Shown here: positions 41,373 to 51,089 of the stretch, piece after piece
Layout: every line of letters begins with the position of its first letter
How positions within the stretch are numbered: position 1 is the first letter of the stretch
Origin: Kiloniellaceae bacterium
Lineage (GTDB): Bacteria; Pseudomonadota; Alphaproteobacteria; Kiloniellales; Kiloniellaceae
Direction: 5' to 3'
NCBI GenBank assembly: GCA_009377535.1
Contig: WHTV01000001.1
Coordinates: 106,421-170,420 of the forward strand
Length of the DNA: 64,000 nucleotides
Translations under genes and position numbers: made by a program
Notes under the pieces: generated by a model
Databases searched by the model: none
The model's input: the letters and a program-made list of their open reading frames with translations, nothing else
What the model was told of the DNA's origin: nothing

Positions 41373-43451
41373 ATGGGGAAGCTCATGGTTCGACTCCCGG
41401 AGGGCGACGGGGAGGAAACCATGATGTCCAGATCGGTAACGGCGGCGCGCTGCGCCGCCCTTGTGGGACCCTACACCAGCGGCAAGACGACGCTGCTGGA
41501 AGCCCTGCTGCTGCAGGCCGGCGCCCTTCATCGCAAGGGCTCCGTCACCGAAGGCACCTCGCTCGGCGATTCCGCTCCCGAGGCCCGCGCCCGCCAGATG
41601 ACCACCGAGCCCAACTTCGCGCACTGCAGCTATCTTGACGAGACCTGGTCATTCATAGACTGCCCCGGCTCCATCGAACTGGCCCAGGACGTGCACTCCG
41701 CGCTGATGGGGGTCGACGTGGTCGTCGTCGTGGCGCCGCCGGAGCCCGCGCGCTGCCTGACGCTGGCGCCGATCTTCAAGTTTCTCGACGACTACCAGAT
41801 CCCGCACATCCTGTTCGTCAACCGGATGGACAAGGCCTCGGCGCGCGTACGCGACATCCTGGAGGCTTTGCAGTCGATCTCGGAGCGCCCGCTGATGCTG
41901 CGCCAGGTGCCGATCCGCGAAGGCGAAGAGATCACCGGCTTCGTCGACCTGGTGAGCGAGCGTGCCTGGCGCTATAACCTCAACAAGCAGTCCGACCTCA
42001 TCGAGATGCCCGAGCAGGTCAAGGACCGCGAGGAGGCGGCCCGGCGTGAGCTGCTGGAATCGCTTGCCGACTTCGACGACGGCCTGCTCGAGCAACTGCT
42101 CGAGGACAAGGTGCCGGCCCCGGCCGAGATCTACGAGCAGCTCAGCAAGGATCTTGCCGAGGACCTCATCGTTCCGGTGCTCTTCGGCTCCGCCGAGCAG
42201 GGCCACGGCATCACCCGCCTGTGGAAGGCGCTGCGCCACGAGACTCCGGACCCGGCAACGACCGCGGCCCGTCTCGGCGTGCCGGAGGGGACTGACCTGG
42301 CCGCCAGCGTGATCCGCACCTACCACGCGCCGCACACCGGCAAGATGTCGATCGCCCGCGTCTGGCGTGGTGAGCTGAAGGACGGCGACAACCTGGGCAG
42401 CGAAAGGGTGTCGGGGCTCTACCGCCTGATGGGACCGGAGAACCAGAAAGCCGCCAGCGCCGGCGCGGGCGACCTGGTGGCGCTCGGCCGCATGGACTCG
42501 GTCGCGGCCGGCGAGCTGCTCACCGAGGCGGGGCGCCGCGACGATGCCGGCCTGGTCTGGCCGGAGGTGCCGAAGCCCGTCTTCACCCTGTCGATCCGAC
42601 CACACAACCGCCAGGATGAGGTGAAGCTGACGGCGAGCCTTGCCAAGCTGACCGAGGAAGATCCCTCCCTGGTGCTCGAGCACAACGACGACACCAACGA
42701 GATGCTGCTGCGTGGCCAGGGCGACATCCATCTGAAGCTGGCCGTGGATCGCCTGAAGAGCCGCTTCAACGTCGAGGTCGATGCGACGCGTCCGCAGACC
42801 GCCTATAAGGAGACCATCCGCAAGGCGACCAAGCAGCACTCGCGCTTCAAGCGCCAGACTGGCGGCCACGGCCAGTTCGGCGATGTCCACGTCGAAATCC
42901 GGCCGCTGCCGCGCGGCGAAGGCTTCGCGTTCGTCGACAAGGTGGTCGGTGGCTCGGTGCCGCGCCAATACATCGGTGCCGTCGAGCACGGCGCCAAGGA
43001 ATACCTCGCGCGCGGGCCGCTCGGCTTTCCGGTGGTCGACGTCTCGGTGACGCTCTACGATGGGCAGTACCATTCCGTCGACTCCTCCGACCAGGCCTTC
43101 AAGACGGTCGCCCGCATGGCCATGGCCGAGGGCTTGCCGAATTGCGAGCCCGTCCTGCTGGAGCCGATCTACGAGGTCACCATCTCGGTGCCCAGCGAAT
43201 TCACCAACAAGGTCCACTCGCTGGTCTCCGCCCGGCGCGGCCAGATCCTCGGCTTCGAGATGCGGGCCGGCTGGAAGGGTTGGGACGATCTCAAGTGCCA
43301 CCTGCCGGAGGAAGAGCTGCAGGACCTCATCATCGAGCTGCGCTCGCTGACCGTCGGCGTCGGCAGCTTCGACTGGCGCTTCGACCACCTGCAGGAGCTG
43401 ACCGGACGCTTGGCCGACCAGGTGATCTCGCAGCGCCAGGCGGCCGACTAG
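41373..43451 (+). CDS. elongation factor G-like protein (divergent, EF-G2-like G domain)
   Basis: GPYTSGKTTLLEALL, WSFIDCPGSIELAQD, FVNRMDKASA; EF-G domains II-V present (TRPQTAYKETIRKA, GGHGQFGDVHVEIRPL, HSVDSSDQAFKTVARMAM); start may be ATG 41421/41424. Confidence 0.9.
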   Translation: MGKLMVRLPEGDGEETMMSRSVTAARCAALVGPYTSGKTTLLEALLLQAGALHRKGSVTEGTSLGDSAPEARARQMTTEPNFAHCSYLDETWSFIDCPGSIELAQDVHSALMGVDVVVVVAPPEPARCLTLAPIFKFLDDYQIPHILFVNRMDKASARVRDILEALQSISERPLMLRQVPIREGEEITGFVDLVSERAWRYNLNKQSDLIEMPEQVKDREEAARRELLESLADFDDGLLEQLLEDKVPAPAEIYEQLSKDLAEDLIVPVLFGSAEQGHGITRLWKALRHETPDPATTAARLGVPEGTDLAASVIRTYHAPHTGKMSIARVWRGELKDGDNLGSERVSGLYRLMGPENQKAASAGAGDLVALGRMDSVAAGELLTEAGRRDDAGLVWPEVPKPVFTLSIRPHNRQDEVKLTASLAKLTEEDPSLVLEHNDDTNEMLLRGQGDIHLKLAVDRLKSRFNVEVDATRPQTAYKETIRKATKQHSRFKRQTGGHGQFGDVHVEIRPLPRGEGFAFVDKVVGGSVPRQYIGAVEHGAKEYLARGPLGFPVVDVSVTLYDGQYHSVDSSDQAFKTVARMAMAEGLPNCEPVLLEPIYEVTISVPSEFTNKVHSLVSARRGQILGFEMRAGWKGWDDLKCHLPEEELQDLIIELRSLTVGVGSFDWRFDHLQELTGRLADQVISQRQAAD

Positions 43452-43463
43452 CACCCGCCGTGT

Positions 43464-43561
43464 GAGCTCACCCTTGAGACGCCTTGGCGTCCAGGGTGGG
43501 CTTCACCCCCCGAGACAGTCGGTGGAGCCCCCCGCGGCCGACGCAAGACGTCGTGGGCGGC
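43464..43561 (+). other. structured intergenic region with mutually exclusive hairpins
   Basis: GAGCTCACCCT (43464-43474) pairs with AGGGTGGGCTT (43493-43503); overlapping GGGCTTCACC (43498-43507) pairs with GGTGGAGCCC (43521-43530); third hairpin 43531-43561. Confidence 0.4.
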
Positions 43562-43639
43562 TCGCCGTGGCAGGACTGAACCTCCTTTGCCCGGATTAAA
43601 ATTCGTTCATGTCGGAACAACGCCATCTCGCCTGCGTCG

Positions 43640-44833
43640 GTGAAGAAGCAGGCGGTGTGCGGGAGAGCACCTATCGACCTGCAATGTGAGGGACTTGTAG
43701 GGGCTGTGCCGCTGGCGCCGGGCGCCAAGGGGGGTGGGTCCCGAGAGCAATTTGCGAGGCTTGGTGTGGCTTGTCCTGCAAGTGGTCATGTTCCGGCATC
43801 GATCATCATAGCGAACTTCAATTACGCGCATTTTCTCAAGCGGTGCATCGACAGCGCTCTCGACCAAGACTACCGCAACGTGGAGGTGGTGGTGGTCGAT
43901 GATGCTTCGAGCGACGACTCTGCCGAGGTCATCAGGTCGTACGGGTCGCGGATCAAGTCGCGCCTGAAGGCGCGCAACGAGGGGCATGCCTCGGCATTCA
44001 ACGCGGGCTTCGCGGAAAGCTCCGGCGAGATCGTCTTCTTCCTGGACGCCGACGACTACCTCTATCCGAACGCCGTCTCGGAAGTAATCGAGGCCTGGGA
44101 CGACCGCACGGCGCAGGCGCAGTTCAGGCTCCACCTCGTCCACGACGACAGCGCCGTTGTGGACGTCTATCCGCCTCCCGAGCTGCCCTTCGACGACGGC
44201 GACGTGCTGCCGCAGCTGCTGCGCTGCGGGCGCTACCGCACGACGGTTACCAGCGGCCTTGCCTTCGACCGTGCAACCTTGCAGTCCATCCTGCCGATTC
44301 CCGAGGCGCCGTTTCGCCAGGGGGCCGACGGTTATCTTGCGACCGTGGCGCCGATCTACGGCGATGTGACCTCGATCGAGGCCTGCCTTGGGGTCTACCG
44401 TCAGCACGAGGCCAACCACTCGTCTTTCGGCGAGAAGCTGGCCGAGCGCGCGCGCTGGCGCATAGCGCACGACTTCCATCGCCTCGCCGCCCTGTCGCGG
44501 CGCGCGGACGAGGCGGGGCTGGCGCTGCCGGAAGACGCCTGCCTGCGTGATCCGACCCATCTCGAAGAGCGCCTGGCTTCTCTCTGCGTGGAGCGCTCGC
44601 GCCATCCCGTCGACGGCGACACGCGCCTGCGGCTGGCTGCCGCCGGCGCGGCCGCGAGCCTGGAGATGAATGCCTCGCTGCGCCGCCGAGCCTTTCTGGC
44701 CGCTTGGTTTCTTGCCGTCGGGACTCTGCCGCGCCGCTCGGCCAGGAGCGTCCTGTCGTGGAAGCTGATGGCCTCCTCGCGCCCCGCCGTGCTGGCGCAG
44801 CTGTCGAAGAGCCTCCGGCGGGTGGTCGGATAG
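43640..44833 (+). CDS. glycosyltransferase family 2 protein (start uncertain)
   Basis: ASIIIANFNYAHFLKRCIDSALDQDYRNVEVVVVDDASSDDS; ARNEGHASAFNAGFAESSGEIVFFLDADDYL. Confidence 0.9.
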   Translation: MKKQAVCGRAPIDLQCEGLVGAVPLAPGAKGGGSREQFARLGVACPASGHVPASIIIANFNYAHFLKRCIDSALDQDYRNVEVVVVDDASSDDSAEVIRSYGSRIKSRLKARNEGHASAFNAGFAESSGEIVFFLDADDYLYPNAVSEVIEAWDDRTAQAQFRLHLVHDDSAVVDVYPPPELPFDDGDVLPQLLRCGRYRTTVTSGLAFDRATLQSILPIPEAPFRQGADGYLATVAPIYGDVTSIEACLGVYRQHEANHSSFGEKLAERARWRIAHDFHRLAALSRRADEAGLALPEDACLRDPTHLEERLASLCVERSRHPVDGDTRLRLAAAGAAASLEMNASLRRRAFLAAWFLAVGTLPRRSARSVLSWKLMASSRPAVLAQLSKSLRRVVG

Positions 44834-44836
44834 AGC

Positions 44837-46318
<1,482 letters not shown>

Positions 46319-46551
46319 GCCTTGGCTTGTCCTGGGCTCCGGGGGGAGGGTCTGTCGACAGCGGCAGGTTGCCACCCTGATGGATAGCAAACGGCTCTTT
46401 CCAACTGGTTAACCTTGTCGGGGAATCATTCGCTGCCAGGATGCGCTCGCGCAGAGTTGACTTGTCGACCCCGGTCCTGCGGGCTACCTCCTTGGCCAGC
46501 AAGGCCGCACAAAATGCGGGCTCTCGAGAGCAGATCAGGAGGTTTTACCGC

Positions 46552-47544
46552 ATGTTGATCCGGATCCGACGGGGCTGGGAAATCCCCGAATCGCAGGTGA
46601 CCCCTGAGAATTGTTTCCTGGACCGGCGCCGGCTGCTGAAGACGGCAGCGGCCGGATCGATGCTGATCGGCAGCGCCGGGCTGCTGACGGCCTGCGACGA
46701 CATGTCGGTTGCCGAGGCGGCCGAGGACGACGACCCTTCGGCCAAGCTCTACCCGGTCTCGCGCAATGAGCGCTACACCCTGGATCGGCCGATCACCGAC
46801 GAATCGCTGGCCACCAGCTACAACAACTTCTACGAATTCGGCTCCTCCAAGAACATCGCGGCAAAGGCACAGGCGCTGCCGATCCGGCCCTGGACCGTCA
46901 CCTTCGACGGCATGGTCGAAGAGCCCAGGGAGGTCGACATTGATGATCTGCTGGCCAGGATGCCGCTGGAGGAGCGGCTTTACCGCCACCGCTGCGTCGA
47001 GGCCTGGTCGATGGCGGTGCCCTACAGCGGCTTCCCGATGAAGGCGCTGGTCGATTTCGCCAAGCCGCTGTCTTCGGCCAAGTACGTGAAGATGACCACC
47101 TTCCTGGACCCGGAGGTGGCCGGCGGCCAGCGCGCCGCCTGGTATCCCTGGCCCTACGTTGAGGGCCTTACCATGGCCGAGGCGACCCACGAGCTGGCCT
47201 TCATCGCCACCGGCCTCTACGGCAAGCCGATCGTCAAGCAGAACGGCGCGCCGCTGCGCCTGGCGGTACCATGGAAGTACGGCTTCAAGCACATCAAGAG
47301 CATCGTGCGCTTCGAGTTCACCGACGAGCGGCCGAAGTCTTACTGGGAGGTCATCCAGGGCAGCGAGTACGGCTTCTGGGCCAACGTGAACCCGGAAGTG
47401 CCGCACCCACGCTGGAGCCAGGCCAGCGAGCGCGTCCTGGGCCTGAACGAGCAGGTGCCGACCCTGCTCTACAACGGCTATGCCGAGTTCGTGGCCGACC
47501 TTTACAAGGACATCGACACCGCCGAAGAACGGCTCTTCATGTAG
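46552..47544 (+). CDS. msrP: protein-methionine-sulfoxide reductase catalytic subunit (YedY-like)
   Basis: Tat signal LDRRRLLKTAAAGSMLIGSAGLL; molybdopterin-ligating YRHRCVEAWSMAVPYSGFP; LPWKYGFKHIKSI-like segment. Confidence 0.95.
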   Translation: MLIRIRRGWEIPESQVTPENCFLDRRRLLKTAAAGSMLIGSAGLLTACDDMSVAEAAEDDDPSAKLYPVSRNERYTLDRPITDESLATSYNNFYEFGSSKNIAAKAQALPIRPWTVTFDGMVEEPREVDIDDLLARMPLEERLYRHRCVEAWSMAVPYSGFPMKALVDFAKPLSSAKYVKMTTFLDPEVAGGQRAAWYPWPYVEGLTMAEATHELAFIATGLYGKPIVKQNGAPLRLAVPWKYGFKHIKSIVRFEFTDERPKSYWEVIQGSEYGFWANVNPEVPHPRWSQASERVLGLNEQVPTLLYNGYAEFVADLYKDIDTAEERLFM

Positions 47545-47573
47545 CGTGCCCTGGTTTGCACGAGCATGCCGAA

Positions 47574-47612
47574 ACGGTCCGCCGGCCCCGAGAGGAGCCA
47601 CGGGCCGTTTTC
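47574..47612 (+). terminator. candidate terminator after msrP
   Basis: ACGGTCCG (47574-47581) pairs with CGGGCCGT (47601-47608), followed by TTTCC. Confidence 0.45.
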
Positions 47613-47638
47613 CTTGTGCCCAAGGATGTGGGCGGCTG

Positions 47639-47669
47639 AAAAGAAAATGCCGGGCCAAAAGGCCCGGCA
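47639..47669 (-). terminator. intrinsic terminator (minus strand)
   Basis: Minus strand TGCCGGGCC-TTTT-GGCCCGGCA-TTTTCTTTT. Confidence 0.85.
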
Positions 47670-47902
47670 AGTTGAACAGGGAGGCTTCACGTCTGGGAGA
47701 CGTAGGACCTGAAAGGAGTGGGAACTCCCAGAGGCCCTTTTCCGAGCGGGGGGCGCTCGGAACTCACTCCGGCCGAAGCCGAAAATCCGGGGGATGCTGC
47801 GACGCAACATCCGATGACTTGAAAATAGGGATTTGAATTTCTTTTACTACATACATTCGGGCAGTGGTGATATGCGAACAGCGCATGGCTGCGCAAGCGA
47901 CT
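47639..47902 (-). ncRNA. candidate structured small RNA (about 260 nt), unassigned family
   Basis: Promoter-like TGGACC-17-TACAAT upstream; seven consecutive hairpins including a cUUCGg tetraloop on the minus strand; ends in perfect 9-bp hairpin plus TTTTCTTTT. Confidence 0.5.
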
Positions 47903-47908
47903 GATTTT

Positions 47909-47937
47909 ATTGTAGATTCATGGCATTTTTGGGTCCA
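47909..47937 (-). promoter_or_regulatory. sigma70-like promoter for the candidate sRNA
   Basis: Minus strand TGGACC (47937-47932), 17-nt spacer, TACAAT (47914-47909). Confidence 0.45.
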
Positions 47938-47982
47938 TTTTCAGGGCCCGAAAGTCGACACCGGGGCGGTGCGGAATAGCTA

Positions 47983-48873
47983 TCAGAAGTTGGATTCCGC
48001 AACCTTGCGTAGCAGGAAGTCCCGGAACACCGAGATCCGCTTGGAGCGGCGCATTTCCTCCGCATAGACGAAGTAGGCATCGAACTGTGGGCCGTTCAGT
48101 TCGGGCAGCACCTGCACCAGGTCCGGGTTGGCGGCCGCCATGAACTCCGGCAGGGCGCCGAGGCCGGCGCCCGACTGCACCGCCTTCATGACGCCGTAGA
48201 CGTTGTTCACGGTCATCGTCGGGCGGCGCAGCTGGCTGTCCTTGTAGCCGACCCGGAGCAGCCAGTTCACGTCCGGCACCGGCGGGCGCACGTCCTCGCC
48301 GTAGACCACGATGCGATGCTTGTCGAGATCCTTGGCGGTCTGCGGCACGCCGTGCTTCTTGATGTAGCTGGCGGCGGCATAGATGTGCATGTTCACCGTC
48401 ATCAGGTGACGCTGGATGAGATCGGCCTGGCGCGGCGGCGAGAAGCGGATCGCCAGGTCGGCCTCGCGCATGGAGAGATCGACCTCGCGGTCGAGCAGCA
48501 GCAGGTGGCACTCGATCTCCGGGTAGACGTCGATGAACTCGCTCATGCGGGCGGCCAGCCAGTGGGAGCCGAAGGCCACCGTGGTGGTGATCTTCAGCGG
48601 TCCCTTGGGCCGGTCCTTGCTCTCGGTGAGCTGCGCCTCGGTCATCGCCAGCTTGCCGAAGACCTCGTGGGCCGTGCGATACAGCAGCTCGCCCTGCTCG
48701 GTGAGGATGAGGCCGCGGGCATGGCGGTGGAACAGCGGCACCTTCAGGCTGTCTTCGAGGGCCGAAATCTGGCGGCTCACCGCCGACTGGCTGAGGTTCA
48801 GCAGCTCGCCGGCATGAGTAAAGCTGCCCGCCTCCGCCACAGCGTGGAAGATGCGCAGCTTGTCCCAATCCAT
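47983..48873 (-). CDS. LysR-family transcriptional regulator
   Basis: MDWDKLRIFHAVAEAGSFTHAGELLNLSQSAVSRQISALEDSLKVPLFHRHARGLILTEQGE. Confidence 0.95.
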   Translation of the reverse strand: MDWDKLRIFHAVAEAGSFTHAGELLNLSQSAVSRQISALEDSLKVPLFHRHARGLILTEQGELLYRTAHEVFGKLAMTEAQLTESKDRPKGPLKITTTVAFGSHWLAARMSEFIDVYPEIECHLLLLDREVDLSMREADLAIRFSPPRQADLIQRHLMTVNMHIYAAASYIKKHGVPQTAKDLDKHRIVVYGEDVRPPVPDVNWLLRVGYKDSQLRRPTMTVNNVYGVMKAVQSGAGLGALPEFMAAANPDLVQVLPELNGPQFDAYFVYAEEMRRSKRISVFRDFLLRKVAESNF

Positions 48874-49046
48874 AATGGTGGCCCCGAGGCCCCGCTTCTG
48901 GGGCAGGCCAACATCGTCCAGCATGCTCGCCTCCTTGGGCGAATCGCTGCCCTCCGCGAGGGGCGGAAGGCCGAGAGAAAAGGGTTTAGAGCCCGGGGAA
49001 CCCCCGCTAAACCGCGATTTAGTATAGGACGGAAGGGTTAATGAGG

Positions 49047-50018
49047 CTATTCCGCAGCTTTATCGACGGAATCTGTCAATTCTGCCAGGAATTTCTCCGC
49101 CTCCAGGGCTGCCATGCAGCCCATGCCGGCCGCGGTGACGGCTTGGCGGAACACCTTGTCGACGCAGTCGCCGGCGGCGAAGACCCCCGCCGCCGAAGTG
49201 CCGGTGGAGCCGCGGGCGGCCAGGATATAGCCCTCGTCGTCCATCTTCACCGCGCCCTGGAACACCTTGGTGGCCGGGTCGTGGCCGATGGCGATGAAGA
49301 CCCCCTCGCAGGGCAGTTCACTGAGTTCCGCAGTCCGCGTGTCGCGCAAGCGTACGCCGGTCACCCCGTCCATCGGACCGTCGCCTCCCAGGATGTCGTC
49401 GATCACGGCGTTCCAGCGCACCTCGATCTTGGGGTTGCGGAACAGCCGGTCCTGGCCGATTTTCTCGGCGCGCAGCGCCTCGCGGCGGTGGATCAGGGTT
49501 ACCTTGGAGCAGATGTTGGCGAGGTAGAGGGCCTCCTCCACCGCGGTGTTGCCGCCGCCGACCACCACCACCTCCTTGCCGCGATAGAAGAAGCCGTCGC
49601 AGGTGGCGCAGGCGGAGACGCCGCGGCCGTTGAACTTCTGCTCTCCCGGAATGCCCAGCCAGCGCGCCTGGGCGCCGGTGGCGATGATCACCGCGTCGGC
49701 GGTGTAGGTGGTGCCGCTATCGCCCCGCATGAGCAGCGGGCGGCGGGTGAAATCGACCTCGGTGATGATGTCGGAGACGATATCGGTGCCGACGTGCTCG
49801 GCCTGCTTCTGCATCTGTTCCATCAGCCAGGGACCCTGGATGACGTCGGCGAAGCCCGGGTAGTTCTCCACGTCGGTGGTGATGGTCATCTGTCCGCCGG
49901 GCTGCAGGCCGTGGACCAGCCGCGGTTCTAGATTGGCGCGGGCGGAATAGATCGCCGCAGTCAGCCCGGCAGCGCCGGAGCCGATGATGAAAATCTTGCT
50001 GTGGCGGGTTTCGGCCAT
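49047..50018 (-). CDS. trxB: thioredoxin-disulfide reductase
   Basis: IIGSGAAGLTAAIYSARANLEP; SACATCDGFFYRGKEVVVVGGGNTAVEEALYLA; FAAGDCVDKVFRQAVTAAGMGCMAA. Confidence 0.97.
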   Translation of the reverse strand: MAETRHSKIFIIGSGAAGLTAAIYSARANLEPRLVHGLQPGGQMTITTDVENYPGFADVIQGPWLMEQMQKQAEHVGTDIVSDIITEVDFTRRPLLMRGDSGTTYTADAVIIATGAQARWLGIPGEQKFNGRGVSACATCDGFFYRGKEVVVVGGGNTAVEEALYLANICSKVTLIHRREALRAEKIGQDRLFRNPKIEVRWNAVIDDILGGDGPMDGVTGVRLRDTRTAELSELPCEGVFIAIGHDPATKVFQGAVKMDDEGYILAARGSTGTSAAGVFAAGDCVDKVFRQAVTAAGMGCMAALEAEKFLAELTDSVDKAAE

Positions 50019-50202
50019 GACGGGAAAAGCTCCTGACTCGGATGTACTTACCGAAAATAGAGACGGCAGCGGCGAGCCGCAAGGCGACGAAGCGCCGCGC
50101 CGGCAAGCTTGCGGGGGATATCTCGCGGCCCATCTTGACGGCCGGGCGGTCCGATTCCAGGCTGCGGCCCCGCCCAGAGAGCAGCAACGGACCGGCCAGC
50201 CC

Positions 50203-50694
50203 ATGAACCTCGTCATCCGCGCGGCCGAAGCCCGCGATCGCGGGCGCCTCATCGATCTCTACGAGGTGCTCAACCGCCACGAGGACAAACTTACCGGCGA
50301 CCGCCGCATCGGCCGGGAGGCGGCGGCGGAAAACCTCGACGACAGCAGGGCTCGGCTGGGTTCCGACGGCCTGTTTCTCGTCGCGGAAGTCGACGGAGAG
50401 GTCGTCGGGCTGGTCACGCTGGACTTCAAGGAGGGTGCAATCTACGTCCGCCCGGAGCTGCGCGCCCACGCCCACATCGTCGAGCTGGTGGTGGACCCGG
50501 CGCACCAGCGCCACGGCATCGGCCGCGCCCTGATGACGGCGGCGGAAGGCGAGGCCGCAGCCCGCGGGTATCGGCGCCTCACGATCAGCGTCATGGTCGG
50601 CAACCGCGAGGCCGAGCAAGCCTATGCCCGCCACGGCTTCCGTCCCCTGGCGCAGGAGCTGGTCAAGACGATCGGCGGGTCCGCGGCGGACTGA
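50203..50694 (+). CDS. GNAT family N-acetyltransferase
   Basis: AHIVELVVDPAHQRHGIGRALMTAAEGEAAARGYRRLTISV. Confidence 0.9.
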   Translation: MNLVIRAAEARDRGRLIDLYEVLNRHEDKLTGDRRIGREAAAENLDDSRARLGSDGLFLVAEVDGEVVGLVTLDFKEGAIYVRPELRAHAHIVELVVDPAHQRHGIGRALMTAAEGEAAARGYRRLTISVMVGNREAEQAYARHGFRPLAQELVKTIGGSAAD

Positions 50695-50810
50695 TTCCGC
50701 CTGTCGGGTTGCACGCGGTGCAGGCCTGAATTTTCCAAAATGCATGTCTCAGACCTGCAGGACGATGCATAATACATCATTCTTGCTCGTTTGTTCATGA
50801 GGATTGCCAG

Positions 50811-51089
50811 ATGATCACCGCGGGGCAGATGCGTGCCGGCCGGGCCCTGCTGGGCATCGACCAGCGCCGGCTGGCCGCGTTGGCAGGGGTGTCGCTGCCG
50901 ACCATCCAGCGCATGGAGGCCAGCGACGGCACCGTGCGCGGTGTGGTCGACTCCCTCACCAAGGTGGTCGCCGCCTTCGAGGCGGCGGGACTCGAGCTCA
51001 TCGGCGACGACGCGCCGAGCACCGCCCGCGGCCGCGGGGTGCGCCTGCGCGAGCCGCAGCCTGCGCTGCCGCCGCGGGGTCGCAAATGA
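50811..51089 (+). CDS. small XRE-like HTH regulator
   Basis: MRAGRALLGIDQRRLAALAGVSLPTIQRMEASDGTVRG; ATGA overlap with the following sulP gene. Confidence 0.85.
   Translation: MITAGQMRAGRALLGIDQRRLAALAGVSLPTIQRMEASDGTVRGVVDSLTKVVAAFEAAGLELIGDDAPSTARGRGVRLREPQPALPPRGRK

Noticed and set aside
41649-43454. 601-aa minus-strand ORF antisense to the EF-G-like gene
   Set aside because: Shadow ORF rich in L/R/H/D/V without recognisable motifs.
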